From Rothia gullae (GTDB taxonomy: Bacteria; Actinomycetota; Actinomycetes; Actinomycetales; Micrococcaceae), in contig NZ_JANCOC010000014.1 in the NCBI RefSeq assembly GCF_024294905.1, positions 1 to 41,703 on the forward strand: a stretch of 41,703 nt of DNA, read 5' to 3'. Each line of letters begins with the position of its first letter. Position 1 is the stretch's first letter. Below are positions 1 to 12,385 of this stretch, one piece after another. The notes under the pieces were generated by a model that worked only from the letters and a program-made list of their open reading frames with translations, did no database searches and was not told the origin of the DNA. A program made the position numbers and the translations under genes.

Positions 1-106
<106 letters not shown>

Positions 107-117
107 ACGACGGAAGC

Positions 118-1719
118 CTACAGCGGGATGTTGCCGTGCTTCTTGGCCGGGGTGGCCGCACGCTTATCGTGCAGGGCACGCAACGAAGAAATAATGCGCA
201 CGCGAGTCTCACTCGGGGCAATAACCTCGTCAATGTACCCCAGCTCAGCAGCCTGGTACGGGTTCAGCAGCTCTTCCTCATACTTGGTGATCAGCTCAGT
301 GCGGCGAGCTTCAACATCGCCGCCCTCAGCCGCCAGAGCAGCCAGCTCACGACGGTACAGAATGTTCACCGCACCCTGAGCACCCATCACACCAATCTGA
401 GCGGTGGGCCAGGCCAGGTTAATATCGGCACCCAGCTTCTTCGAACCCATCACAATGTACGCACCGCCGTAGGCCTTGCGGGTAATGACGGTAACCAGCG
501 GAACGGTCGCCTCCGCGTAAGCGTAGAGCAGCTTAGCGCCGCGGCGAATAATGCCGTTGAACTCCTGATCAGTGCCGGGCAGGAAGCCGGGAACATCCAC
601 AAAAGTCAGAATCGGAATGTTGAACGCATCGCAATGACGCACAAAACGGGCAGCCTTCTCGGATGCAGAAATATCCAGGCAGCCGGCGAACTGCATCGGC
701 TGGTTCGCCACAATACCGACCGTGCGGCCCTCAACACGGGCGTAACCAATCATTACGTTCGGAGCGTACAGCGCCTGCATCTCCAGGAAGTGGCCGTCAT
801 CGACCACGGACTCAATGACCGCACGCATATCGTAAGGCTGGTTCGCCGAATCCGGGATGAGAGTATCCAAATCCAGGTCGTCCACGCTCACCTGCGCCTC
901 CTGGTCATGCTCCAGGGGCAGGGACTCCGCAAGGTTATTCGAGGGCAGGAACTCGAGGAGCTCACGCACAAAATCGAAAGCGTCTTCCTCATCCTCAGCC
1001 AGGTAAGTGCTGGTACCGGTCACGGCGTTATGTTGACGCGCGCCACCGAGGGTTTCCATATCCACGTCCTCACCAGTCACGGTCTTAATGACGTCCGGGC
1101 CGGTAATGAACATGTGCGAAGTCTTATCCACCATGATGATGTAGTCAGTCAGAGCGGGGGAGTACGCGGCACCGCCAGCGCAGGGGCCCATGATGACAGA
1201 AATCTGCGGAACCACACCGGATGCGCGCACGTTCATACGGAAAATATCGGCAAACATCGCCAGAGAAGCCACGCCCTCCTGAATACGGGCACCACCACCA
1301 TCATTAATGCCGATAACCGGGCAGCCGTTCTTCAGGGCGAACTTCTGCACCTTCACGATCTTCTCGCCGTTCACCTGCGAGAGAGAACCGCCGTAGACGG
1401 TGAAATCCTGCGAATACACAGCAACCAGGCGACTATCCACGGTGCCGTAACCGGAGACCAGGCCGTCACCCAGAGGCTTCTTCGCCTCCATGCCGAATGC
1501 GGTGGTGCGGTGGCGGGCGAGGGCATCAAACTCTACGAAAGAACCCTCGTCCAGAAGCATATCGATGCGCTCGCGGGCGGTGTGCTTGCCGCGTGCGTGC
1601 TGCTTTTCGATAGCTGCCTCACCGCTGGGCGCGAAGCTGCGCTCTCGACGTGCATAAAAATCAGCGAGCTTACCGGCGGTGGTGCTCAAATCAAATTCCT
1701 GCTGGAGGTTCTCGGACAT
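118..1719 (-). CDS. accD: Acyl-CoA carboxylase beta subunit (carboxyltransferase; propionyl/acetyl-CoA type)
   Basis: A 533-aa biotin-dependent carboxyltransferase subunit that moves CO2 from carboxybiotin to acetyl- or propionyl-CoA, feeding fatty-acid and methylmalonyl-CoA synthesis. Visible motifs are GGGARIQEG and [16 protein letters not shown] in the N-terminal crotonase-like half, and [19 protein letters not shown] and the family-typical end KHGNIPL in the C-terminal half, so the protein is full length. The reading frame stays open to 1824, but the ATG at 1717-1719 is preferred: it has an upstream AGGAACGAGG-like site, and [11 protein letters not shown] begins the family-like sequence. 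birA, which biotinylates the partner alpha subunit, is 0.8 kb away on the other strand. Substrate (acetyl versus propionyl) cannot be settled here; AccD5/PccB-like is most likely. Confidence 0.95.
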   Translation of the reverse strand: MSENLQQEFDLSTTAGKLADFYARRERSFAPSGEAAIEKQHARGKHTARERIDMLLDEGSFVEFDALARHRTTAFGMEAKKPLGDGLVSGYGTVDSRLVAVYSQDFTVYGGSLSQVNGEKIVKVQKFALKNGCPVIGINDGGGARIQEGVASLAMFADIFRMNVRASGVVPQISVIMGPCAGGAAYSPALTDYIIMVDKTSHMFITGPDVIKTVTGEDVDMETLGGARQHNAVTGTSTYLAEDEEDAFDFVRELLEFLPSNNLAESLPLEHDQEAQVSVDDLDLDTLIPDSANQPYDMRAVIESVVDDGHFLEMQALYAPNVMIGYARVEGRTVGIVANQPMQFAGCLDISASEKAARFVRHCDAFNIPILTFVDVPGFLPGTDQEFNGIIRRGAKLLYAYAEATVPLVTVITRKAYGGAYIVMGSKKLGADINLAWPTAQIGVMGAQGAVNILYRRELAALAAEGGDVEARRTELITKYEEELLNPYQAAELGYIDEVIAPSETRVRIISSLRALHDKRAATPAKKHGNIPL

Positions 1720-1962
1720 TATTCCTCGTTCCTGCTCCACCCGATTGTCGGGAGCCAGTGGTTGCGGTGATAGTGTGCTCAGGTGCTCTGAAGGGCACTC
1801 TTGAACAATGTACATATCTTTCAACTATAGTGCGCAATAGCCCACATATGCCAGGTGGGAAGCCAGAATATCAACACTAGATACACTTTTATGCACACAC
1901 TGCCCGCAATGATGCGCGAAGAGTACTGAAGAGGCATCTATGGCGCGAAGATACGATGCGGA

Positions 1963-2006
1963 AACCCCCTCTCGCGCCGGCAATCCATACCAGCGAAAAG
2001 GGGGTT
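1963..2006 (-). terminator. Weak inverted repeat between the YciI-like gene and accD
   Basis: AACCCCCT (1963-1970) is complementary to AGGGGGTT (1999-2006) with a 28-nt loop. It sits 25 bp past the YciI-like stop codon. There is no U-tract, so termination is only possible. The rest of the 310-bp gap (1720-2030) shows no gene. Confidence 0.35.
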
Positions 2007-2030
2007 CAAGCTACTATAGCTTTGCAAAAT

Positions 2031-2312
2031 TTAGATGGTGCCCAGGACCGGGTTCCATTCGGTGATGGTGTGAGACAGAACCGCACCACCAATGTTCATG
2101 GGGTCGCCAGCAACCAGCTTCTCAGCTGCATCAACGGAGTCGACCTTTGCAATCAGCAGAGCGCCGGAGGGAGTCTCACCGTCCAGCAGGGGACCGGAAA
2201 CAATCAGGTTGCCCGCCTCAATCTGCGAACCAAGGTACTCGCGGTGAGCCGGACGGTACTTCGTCTGCTCCTCGGGAGCAGCGTAAACATAAGTAATTGC
2301 GTAATAAGCCAT
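2031..2312 (-). CDS. YciI-like protein
   Basis: A 93-aa protein with the ferredoxin-like YCII-related fold signature: N-terminal MAYYAITYVYA strand, RPAHREYL with the conserved His, SGPLLDG, GALLIAKVDS and a DPMNIGG segment near the end that carries the conserved Asp of the family. Members form dimers; their biochemical role is mostly unknown (some act in chloro-aromatic breakdown). The ATG is preceded by GAAAGAAGA. It stands alone between accD, same strand, and birA, opposite strand. The family assignment is good; no physiological role can be read from the sequence. Confidence 0.85.
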   Translation of the reverse strand: MAYYAITYVYAAPEEQTKYRPAHREYLGSQIEAGNLIVSGPLLDGETPSGALLIAKVDSVDAAEKLVAGDPMNIGGAVLSHTITEWNPVLGTI

Positions 2313-2532
2313 AGCGGTCTTCTTTCGAGCAGGGCGGAGGAACCTCCGCAGCCGGTCGGTGCTTGATGCACCCTCACTGTCTAATGTACCGTCTCGGGTG
2401 CTGGGCGGGCATCACCGACGGCAAGAAATTGGTATGGTGAGAAACTAGTGCGACTCGGTAGAAACCGGCAGATTTCGGTGACGGGTCGGCATACTGCAGA
2501 GTAGTTTCGGACAGAGCAGAAAGGCGCAGGCT

Positions 2533-3474
2533 ATGGAGAAGAACATGCACATCGAGAGCGATCATTCGGTTTTGGATGCACCGCGCATCCGCACCATCGC
2601 AATGGAAACCGGGTACTCCAGCGTAAACCTTTACGATGAAGTCGACTCCACCACCACCCGCGCCCGCGAACTACTCATGGACGGCAGCGACCCCGAACGC
2701 GAACAGCTCGGTGAGCTCTCCGTCTACGCCAGCCTCTACCAAAGCGCCGGACGCGGCCGCCTCGCCCGAGCCTGGACCGCCCCTCCCGGAGCCTGCCTCG
2801 CCGCAAGCATTGTGGTCCGCGCGCACGCCTCCGCAGACCCGCTCGCCCGAGAACTCCCCGAAGATAGCTACCACTGGCTTACCCTCATCGCCGGGCTCAG
2901 CGTGGTCGATATTTGGCGCAGCTACGGCGTGGACGTCGCCCTCAAATGGCCCAATGACGTCATCACGCAGGGGGCCAAAGGCTGCGGAATTCTCGCCCAG
3001 CTCGTTCCCGAAAGCGGCTCCACCGAGGGGCAGCGCAGTATTATTGTGGGCATCGGACAGAACACGAACATGTCCGCCGAACAGCTGCCCGTACCCACCG
3101 CCACCAGCCTGAGCCTATGTACCGGGCAGGTCATCGACTCCTCCGAGGTGCTCACCCAACTACTAAGCATCTTCGCCCGCCGCTACCGCGCCTTCGTGCG
3201 CGCCGGCGGCGACCCGGAACGCCCCGACCCGCTCAACCCGGAGAGTCTCAGTCTGCTCGATCAGGCACGCGCCGCCACAGCAACCCTCGGCGCCAGCGTG
3301 CGCATGAGCCTGCCCGACGGAAGCACCGTAGAAGGCACCGCCGAAGACCTCGACGCTCAGGGGCGCATCCTCATTCGCCGCGAGGACGGAACCCTGGAGC
3401 CCTACGCGGTGGGCGATATTGAGCACCTTCGCCCCGCCAACGGTAGCTACGGAGATTTTCAGCAGGCACACTAG
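2533..3474 (+). CDS. birA: Biotin--[acetyl-CoA-carboxylase] ligase (no DNA-binding domain)
   Basis: A 313-aa biotin protein ligase that makes biotinyl-5'-AMP and attaches biotin to the carrier lysine of acyl-CoA carboxylases. Visible are SAGRGRLARAW (the GRGR adenylate/biotin loop), KWPNDV (the conserved Lys-Trp-Pro-Asn-Asp strand), GCGILAQL and a C-terminal SH3-like domain (from about residue 250). There is no N-terminal winged helix, so it is a class I enzyme that does not repress biotin genes. The ATG at 2533 is preceded by AAAGG with 8 nt spacing; a second in-frame ATG follows at 2548. The nearby acyl-CoA carboxylase subunit is a fitting partner. Confidence 0.95.
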   Translation: MEKNMHIESDHSVLDAPRIRTIAMETGYSSVNLYDEVDSTTTRARELLMDGSDPEREQLGELSVYASLYQSAGRGRLARAWTAPPGACLAASIVVRAHASADPLARELPEDSYHWLTLIAGLSVVDIWRSYGVDVALKWPNDVITQGAKGCGILAQLVPESGSTEGQRSIIVGIGQNTNMSAEQLPVPTATSLSLCTGQVIDSSEVLTQLLSIFARRYRAFVRAGGDPERPDPLNPESLSLLDQARAATATLGASVRMSLPDGSTVEGTAEDLDAQGRILIRREDGTLEPYAVGDIEHLRPANGSYGDFQQAH

Positions 3475-3554
3475 AACCAACCCCTAAAATTTCAGCCCGG
3501 CACGGCAACATCTCTCAACCCACACCACCTCAACCAGCACAGCTAAGGAACACC

Positions 3555-4043
3555 ATGCGCTTGCGCGGAAAACTCAACCCCGGTGAGCATGTCATCATCG
3601 CCACCCGACAGCACTACGGTGCCCTGCTGCCCGCGCTCGCCTACTTGCTGGTTGCCATCGCTGCCTCAACTTTTGCCTCCACGGCACGGTCTTCACCGAT
3701 TCTGTGGATTCTCGGCATGATCTGCGCGGTTGGTGCCGTCCTCGGAGCGGTGCGTACCGCATGGCGTTGGGCGACCACCTCCTACCTGCTCACTACGCAC
3801 CGGCTCGTGGTTCGCCGCGGCGTGATGACCCGAACCGGAGACGAATCCCTCTACCTGGATTCCATGGGGGAGCGCTGGGTAAAACAACGCGGACCGGGTG
3901 CCTGGCTGGGATACGGCTCCGTGTATGTGGTCTGCCGCGGAGCGCACCACCGCCTGACCTATGTGCCTGAACCTAAGCGTTTCGAAAAAGAAATTAAATC
4001 CGCTCAACGCGACTACTACGCCCTGCGTTCCTGCTACATCTAG
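3555..4043 (+). CDS. PH-domain (bPH2-type) membrane protein
   Basis: A 162-aa protein with two hydrophobic segments (about residues 22-43 and 50-70) followed by a bacterial pleckstrin-homology-like domain: a TTHRLVVRRGVMTR strand pair and a GSVYVVCRGAHHRLTYVPEP end. The family is found beside birA in many actinobacteria; its function is unknown. The ATG has AAGGA just upstream. It lies 80 bp after birA on the same strand and may share its transcript. Followed by a hairpin at 4059-4083. Confidence 0.85.
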   Translation: MRLRGKLNPGEHVIIATRQHYGALLPALAYLLVAIAASTFASTARSSPILWILGMICAVGAVLGAVRTAWRWATTSYLLTTHRLVVRRGVMTRTGDESLYLDSMGERWVKQRGPGAWLGYGSVYVVCRGAHHRLTYVPEPKRFEKEIKSAQRDYYALRSCYI

Positions 4044-4058
4044 CCCTCTACGAGATGC

Positions 4059-4083
4059 GTCCGCCCACTACAGGAGGGCGGAC
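4059..4083 (+). terminator. Hairpin terminator after the PH-domain gene
   Basis: GTCCGCCC (4059-4066) pairs perfectly with GGGCGGAC (4076-4083) across a 9-nt loop, 16 bp past the stop. There is no U-tract, which is common in GC-rich actinobacteria. Confidence 0.65.
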
Positions 4084-4150
4084 CGGATGGCTCAGAGCCC
4101 CACCCGGCACCTAAATCAGCCGAAAAAATGCGGATTAGAGTATTCTTAAA

Positions 4151-4166
4151 TGTGAATTACTCCACT
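4151..4166 (+). promoter_or_regulatory. CRP/GlxR-like box overlapping the cyclase promoter
   Basis: TGTGAATTACTCCACT matches 10 of the 12 fixed positions of the actinobacterial cAMP-receptor consensus TGTGANNTANNTCACA. It overlaps a -10-like TAAAAT at 4166-4171, so a bound regulator would probably block that promoter. A leader of about 150 nt follows, with two alternative small hairpins (TTTGGG/CCCAAA or GGTGT..ACACC, 4175-4207). Confidence 0.5.
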
Positions 4167-4333
4167 AAAATATCTTTGGGTGTGGGCGCTTTGATGCCCA
4201 AAACACCGCAGTGGAGGGTATATTAACAAGGTGCTACGCAGTGAAGCAGCGCACAATCGACGCACGGCACACGCTAGCGCATCCGCACGACAGAATAGAC
4301 GATCCGGCAGATATGAAAGGAGCGGCAGCGGCA

Positions 4334-5485
4334 ATGAGCACGGCAGACCCCCAGAAACCTGCACACTCTCCGCAGGGCACCGGCGCCACCATGGGCCCCG
4401 AAACCCAAATGCTGAACCTCAAAATTCTGCAGAACCTCGCCCAGAACAATATCTACCGAGACGAGGAATCCAAAGCAGGAATTCGAGCCCTCGAAAAGTC
4501 GCTCCTGGGACAGGGCCGCCGCTACACCCCCGTAGAAGCCGCAGAATGCGCCGGGCTTCCTCGCGAAACTGCCCAGCGCATCTGGCACAACATGGGCTTC
4601 CCGGCAATAGCCGACCACTCGCCCTACTTCACTGAAACAGACGTGCAGATGCTTGTCGACCTGCAGAAGTTGGACGCAGAAGGCGATATCCGCATGGAAT
4701 ATGTGGCATCCCTCGTGCGCGCCGAAGGTCAACTGACCGACCGCACCGTCGCCTGGCAGATTGAGGCGCTCGTACACAACATCATGGTCACTGAAAATCT
4801 CAGCGACAATGATGCCCGCCGCAAGCTCCTCAAAGACTTCCCGCGCTACCTTGAGGTTCTTGAGCGTCTGGCGCTATACGCGTACCGCCGCCAGATGTAC
4901 GCCGGAATCCTGCGCTTGGGATTGCGGGAAAACAATGTGACCACCTCCGGACTTTCTCACCTGCCCTTGGTGCGCGGCGTAGGGTTCGTTGACCTGGTTT
5001 CCTACACCTCCCTGGTGCGTAACCTGGATGCCGCGGCTCTTTCTCAGCTCATCAACCACTTTGAGCAGAGCTGCCTGGATATCATCGCACCCCTGGGCGG
5101 TCGCATTATCAAGACCCTCGGGGACGAAGTTTTCTTCCTCACCGAAACTCCGGACGCTATTGCAGAAATTAGCCTGCAGCTCTCCGAAAAGATCGGTGCC
5201 GACCCGCAGCTACCGGATGCCCGCGTCGCCTTCATCTGGGGCGAGGTTCTGGCTAACCGCGGCGACGTGTACGGCTCCAGCGTGAACCTGGCTGCGCGCC
5301 TGGTCTCACTCGCTGAACCGGGTACCGTACTGACCGATAATGAGACAGCAAACACGCTCCGACAGGTGGGAAATCGCTATACTCTCACCTCTCAAGGGAC
5401 GCGAAACGTTAGAAGCTTTGGTAACGTAGACCCCGTGGCGGTGACTCGTCGCGCGAACTACACAATGGAGATAGACCTCTCATGA
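4334..5485 (+). CDS. Class III adenylate cyclase with N-terminal regulatory domain
   Basis: A 383-aa soluble cyclase making cAMP from ATP. Residues 1-200 are helical and resemble the regulatory half of Rv1264-type enzymes. The catalytic domain (about 215-345) keeps all key residues: metal-binding D220 (FVDLVSYT) and D264 (KTLGDE), the adenine-selecting pair K260 and D311, and transition-state N318 and R322 in VNLAARL. It should therefore be active and ATP-specific. The frame is open from a GTG at 4211, but AAAGGAG at 4316-4322 points to the ATG at 4334. No membrane segments. The stop overlaps the PP2C start (ATGA), so the two are translationally coupled. A CRP/GlxR-like box upstream suggests feedback by cAMP. 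Confidence 0.9.
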   Translation: MSTADPQKPAHSPQGTGATMGPETQMLNLKILQNLAQNNIYRDEESKAGIRALEKSLLGQGRRYTPVEAAECAGLPRETAQRIWHNMGFPAIADHSPYFTETDVQMLVDLQKLDAEGDIRMEYVASLVRAEGQLTDRTVAWQIEALVHNIMVTENLSDNDARRKLLKDFPRYLEVLERLALYAYRRQMYAGILRLGLRENNVTTSGLSHLPLVRGVGFVDLVSYTSLVRNLDAAALSQLINHFEQSCLDIIAPLGGRIIKTLGDEVFFLTETPDAIAEISLQLSEKIGADPQLPDARVAFIWGEVLANRGDVYGSSVNLAARLVSLAEPGTVLTDNETANTLRQVGNRYTLTSQGTRNVRSFGNVDPVAVTRRANYTMEIDLS

Positions 5486-6375
5486 CTGAACTGAAACTAC
5501 GTACCGGTGGTGCAACGCACCGCGGCGCACATCGAGAAAATAACGAAGATTCGATGGTCGTCGCCGGTTCCCTTTGCGTGGTCGCGGACGGCATGGGAGG
5601 CCACGAAGCCGGTGAAGTAGCATCGCGCCTGTGCGTGCGTCAGCTCGCCTACTCGCCCTTCTTCACCATGCCCGGCGGACGCGGCGAGGAGGAACAGCAG
5701 GCCTATACTGAACGCCTCGCCGCCATTGACGACTCCGACCCCGCCAAGCGTCGTCGCCGCGCCAACACCGCCCTCAACAACGAAATTGTGGGCACCCTGA
5801 ACCGCCTGCACGATATTCTCGGCGAAACCAACGAAGAAATTAAGCAGGCACTCTCACGCGCCGGTGGCACGACCGTCACTGGCGCCTGGCTGACCAGCAT
5901 CGGTGACCGTAACCTGTGGGTTATTTTCAACGTGGGTGACTCCCGAACCTACCGTCTGCTACGTGAAGATGACGGTATTCACCACTCCGCCATGGAGAAG
6001 CTGCCCGGCTCCGAGGGTTCCGCTTCGCTGGAGCAGGTCACGAGCGACCACTCCGAGGTGCAGTACCTGGTTGACGAGGGTCAGATTACCGCCCTGGAGG
6101 CGCTGACCCACCCGCGCCGCAACGTGATTACCCGGGCCCTCGGTACCGGCAACTACTGGGAACCGGACTTCTGGGTTCTGCCCGCCCGCGCCGGTGACCG
6201 CCTGATGCTCTGCTCCGATGGTCTTTCCGGTGAGCTTTCGCACGAATACATGGCGCGCGTACTCACCTCGATTCGCCACCCGCAGGACGCCGCTGACGTG
6301 CTCCAGCACGAGGCGCTGCGCTCCGGCGGCCGCGACAACATTACCGTGATTGTTGCCGACGCTGTCGAAGCCTAA
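5482..6375 (+). CDS. PP2C-family Ser/Thr protein phosphatase
   Basis: A 297-aa metal-dependent phosphatase. The PPM motifs are present in order: NNEDS, VADGMGGHEAGE (metal Asp and Gly-Gly), GTTVTGAWL, NVGDSRTYRL, TSDHSEVQYLVDEG, HPRRNVITRALG, LMLCSDGLSGEL and GGRDNITVIV. All metal-binding aspartates are there, so it should be active; it removes phosphate from Ser/Thr, probably opposing a PknB-type kinase not in this window. No membrane segment is seen, unlike the PstP form, which has a C-terminal anchor. ATGA overlap with the cyclase indicates one operon. An extended hairpin follows at 6392-6447. Confidence 0.95.
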   Translation: MTELKLRTGGATHRGAHRENNEDSMVVAGSLCVVADGMGGHEAGEVASRLCVRQLAYSPFFTMPGGRGEEEQQAYTERLAAIDDSDPAKRRRRANTALNNEIVGTLNRLHDILGETNEEIKQALSRAGGTTVTGAWLTSIGDRNLWVIFNVGDSRTYRLLREDDGIHHSAMEKLPGSEGSASLEQVTSDHSEVQYLVDEGQITALEALTHPRRNVITRALGTGNYWEPDFWVLPARAGDRLMLCSDGLSGELSHEYMARVLTSIRHPQDAADVLQHEALRSGGRDNITVIVADAVEA

Positions 6376-6391
6376 ACTTCATATCTTATGA

Positions 6392-6447
6392 TTCACCCCC
6401 GCCCTCTTCGGGTACTCGTGCGAGTGCCTGTAGGAGGCGGGGGTGAA
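6392..6447 (+). terminator. Long hairpin terminator after the cyclase/PP2C operon
   Basis: A perfect 12-bp stem, TTCACCCCCGCC (6392-6403) with GGCGGGGGTGAA (6436-6447). The loop holds a second stem (GGTACTCG with CGAGTGCC, one wobble). No U-tract follows. Confidence 0.75.
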
Positions 6448-6575
6448 CTGTATTCGCGTACAGAAACTAAAGAAGTGCAACCTGGGAAGTAGCTACGGTG
6501 TTCTTGCGCCAGTGTTTGCGCTGGCGGAACCCGAGCAACATGACGGGCGATAGGGGAGAGACGGAGCAAAAACGC

Positions 6576-8843
<2,268 letters not shown>

Positions 8844-8886
8844 ACCCGGTGGCGGGGTTACCTGAATCTGACCCCTGCAATATATA

Positions 8887-8934
8887 GGGCATTCAGGCTC
8901 TGGGGTGCGTGCTCCAGAGCCTGAATGCCATTTT
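8887..8934 (+). terminator. Strong terminator after ligA
   Basis: A perfect 16-bp stem: GGCATTCAGGCTCTGG (8887-8902) with its complement at 8913-8928, a 10-nt loop, then ATTTTC. Confidence 0.85.
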
Positions 8935-8956
8935 CTGGCATTTGTAATTACCACAG

Positions 8957-8982
8957 CTTTTAAGGCGGAAGCGCCTTAAAGC
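8957..8982. repeat. Second hairpin in the ligA-rpf gap
   Basis: TTTAAGGCG (8959-8967) pairs with CGCCTTAAA (8972-8980) over a GAAG loop, extended by GC on each side with one bulged T. It could back up the ligA terminator. Just beyond it is an AT-rich inverted repeat (about 8998-9016) in an otherwise GC-rich region. Confidence 0.55.
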
Positions 8983-9049
8983 ACTCCCAAAGCGAAGAAA
9001 TATTTAAAAAATATTTACACGCTGTTCAAAACCCTTAAAGGTGGTGTCT

Positions 9050-9480
9050 ATCGGCCCCGAATCAGAAAGTTCAGTGGGGGAGCGCATCCGGGTTAAATCC
9101 CTAGAAAACCCCGAAATTCCGGGGTGAAACCCATAAGGGGCGTGGGGCTCGAGGTCTTAATTAATGTTTCCTTCACTTTTAACCTGAAAGAACCCTGGGA
9201 GAACCCGGGACGTTCGCTGTGAACTTGGAATCGGGTTGGAATCATAAAAAACCTCGGCTATCTTTGAGACCAGATAGATTCTCGCAAGGGAATCGCCTGT
9301 GTGGTTTCAAGCTTGGAATGCTTGAAACGATGCCCGGTTCTACCGCACGTCCCCATCGAGGAAGTGCCACCCGGATCCCGCACATAAGTGCAGAATCGCT
9401 CACGGTGACATGAAATCGGTGGAGAGCCGCTCACATGGTAGAGCCAGAACATGAGTAACCTACTTCGTTATCAAAGGGTG
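9050..9480 (+). other. Hairpin-rich intergenic region upstream of the Rpf-like gene
   Basis: No gene fits here. Visible structures, left to right: ACCCCG/CGGGGT (9108-9125) nested inside GGGTT/AACCC (9090-9132); CTATCT/AGATAG (about 9257-9276); a perfect 9-bp GTTTCAAGC/GCTTGAAAC hairpin (about 9303-9327); and a GCCGCTCAC/GTGAGCGGC pair flanking about 40 nt (about 9426-9485). A CCTCG near 9252 could close a multi-branch with CGAGG near 9357. This resembles a structured leader or ncRNA, but a promoter-like TAGAGT at 9494 lies downstream of it, so whether it belongs to the rpf transcript is open. Confidence 0.4.
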
Positions 9481-9493
9481 AGCGGCAGCGCGC

Positions 9494-9499
9494 TAGAGT
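9494..9499 (+). promoter_or_regulatory. -10-like hexamer of the Rpf-like gene
   Basis: TAGAGT about 40 bp before the start codon; no good -35. It would give a short leader holding the AAGGAG ribosome-binding site (about 9530-9535). Confidence 0.45.
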
Positions 9500-9539
9500 T
9501 CCGGGGACGGAACGAGCGGGGACGGCCCCAAGGAGCATT

Positions 9540-10253
9540 ATGAAGAACACTTCCATTCGTCGTACCGCAGCAGCTCTCGCCATCGGTGGCGCTGTAGCGA
9601 CTACCGTGTCGATGCCCGCTGCAAACGCAGTAGACGGTGCTACCTGGGACGCACTGGCACAGTGCGAGTCCGGTGGCAACTGGTCCATCAACACCGGTAA
9701 CGGCTTCTACGGCGGTCTGCAGTTCGCCCAGCAGTCCTGGAGCGGTGTCGGCATGTCCGGCTCCCCCGCAACCGCTACCCGTGCACAGCAGATTGAGGCA
9801 GGCGAGCGTCTGCTCGCTATCCAGGGCTGGGGCGCATGGCCCGCATGCTCCGCTAAGCTTGGCCTCTACGGTAAGACCGGCGCAGCTCCCACCTACACTG
9901 AGCCCACCACCACCGTGGCTGCACAGTCGCAGACCCAGCAGACCTACACCGCACCCGCGGCACAGGCTGCACCCGCAGCAGTTGAGGCTCCCGCAGCAGC
10001 ACCCGCTGCACCGGTAGCACCCGTTGCACCCGCAGTTGAGGCACCTGTAGCAGCACCGGTAGCTGAGGCACCCGTCGCAGCTCCCAAGGCTGCAGCCGGC
10101 ACCTACACCGTGGTTCCCGGTGACTCCCTCTCGCTGATCGCTGCAAAGCTCGGCGTTGCAGGCGGCTACCAGGCAATCGCAGCTGCGAACACCGACATCA
10201 TCTACAACGTTGACCTGATCTTCCCCGGCCAGGTTCTGACCATCCCCGCCTAA
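9540..10253 (+). CDS. Secreted resuscitation-promoting-factor-like (transglycosylase) protein with LysM domain
   Basis: A 237-aa exported cell-wall protein. Residues 1-30 form a Sec signal peptide (RR, hydrophobic core, cleavage after AANA). Residues 33-110 match the Rpf/transglycosylase-like fold: TWDALAQCESGGNW with the catalytic-type E43, FYGGLQFAQQSW, and paired cysteines (C42 and the one in WPACSAK). A linker of about 75 residues is almost only A, P, V, Q and E. A LysM peptidoglycan-binding domain ends the protein (TYTVVPGDSLSLIAAKLG ... QVLTIPA). It probably cleaves peptidoglycan during growth or regrowth. SD CAAGGAG is 4-5 nt from the ATG. The long gap upstream suggests complex control. 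Confidence 0.92.
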   Translation: MKNTSIRRTAAALAIGGAVATTVSMPAANAVDGATWDALAQCESGGNWSINTGNGFYGGLQFAQQSWSGVGMSGSPATATRAQQIEAGERLLAIQGWGAWPACSAKLGLYGKTGAAPTYTEPTTTVAAQSQTQQTYTAPAAQAAPAAVEAPAAAPAAPVAPVAPAVEAPVAAPVAEAPVAAPKAAAGTYTVVPGDSLSLIAAKLGVAGGYQAIAAANTDIIYNVDLIFPGQVLTIPA

Positions 10254-10291
10254 GGATTAACCCTCAAGCGTAACGTGGACACGTTGTAGCC

Positions 10292-10327
10292 CAACGCCCC
10301 GCACCTCAGACGAGGAGCGGGGCGTTG
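10292..10327 (+). terminator. Terminator after the Rpf-like gene
   Basis: CAACGCCCCGC (10292-10302) pairs with GCGGGGCGTTG (10317-10327), with CCTC/GAGG inside the loop. A smaller AACGT/ACGTT hairpin lies just before it (10271-10284). Confidence 0.75.
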
Positions 10328-10427
10328 AGCATTTAACCCCAGAACAGGGGAGAAGAACACCGCCTGAACACGCAACCCAGCAGGTAAACCCTCCAACCCC
10401 CAATGAGACGGAAAACGCAACCTCCAC

Positions 10428-10433
10428 TACACT
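10428..10433 (+). promoter_or_regulatory. -10-like element of the gatCAB operon
   Basis: TACACT 36 bp before the gatC start, with GGGAGAACC serving as ribosome-binding site. No convincing -35. Confidence 0.45.
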
Positions 10434-10468
10434 AGAGAAGAGACAAGAAAACAAACTACGGGAGAACC

Positions 10469-10765
10469 ATGTCTGCCATCACCTTTGAACAGGTAAAGCA
10501 CCTGGCATCGCTGGCACTCATTGAGATGACCGATGAAGAACTCACCGCGATGGCGTCTGAGCTGGACGTCATCGTCGCATCCGTTGAGACCATGTCGCAG
10601 AAAGCAACTGCCGACATCCCCGCGACCAGCCACCCCATCCCCCTCGAGAACGTCTTCCGCGAAGACGTACCCGTCACCACCCTCACCCAGGAAGAGGCGC
10701 TCTCCGGCGCCCCCGACGCACAGGACGGCAAGTTCCGCGTGCCGGCAATCCTCGACGAAGACTAA
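10469..10765 (+). CDS. gatC: Asp-tRNA(Asn)/Glu-tRNA(Gln) amidotransferase subunit C
   Basis: A 98-aa subunit that stabilises GatA and helps join it to GatB. It begins with the family-typical ITFEQVKHLASLALIEMTDEEL helix pair and ends with KFRVPAILDED. The complex converts misacylated Glu-tRNA(Gln), and Asp-tRNA(Asn) where present, to the amide forms. The ATG has GGGAGAA just upstream. First gene of the operon; gatA starts 15 bp after its stop. Confidence 0.95.
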   Translation: MSAITFEQVKHLASLALIEMTDEELTAMASELDVIVASVETMSQKATADIPATSHPIPLENVFREDVPVTTLTQEEALSGAPDAQDGKFRVPAILDED

Positions 10766-10780
10766 GAGGAGAACAACCAA

Positions 10781-12384
<1,604 letters not shown>

Positions 12385-12385
<1 letters not shown>

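Noticed and set aside
136..1770. 544-codon open frame antisense to accD
   Set aside because: Shadow of the GC-rich real gene on the other strand; no family likeness.
9050..9240. c-di-AMP (ydaO) riboswitch
   Set aside because: Some 5'-half motifs resemble it, but the conserved 3' strand with CAGCTAACC is not found. Kept only as a possible diverged relative.
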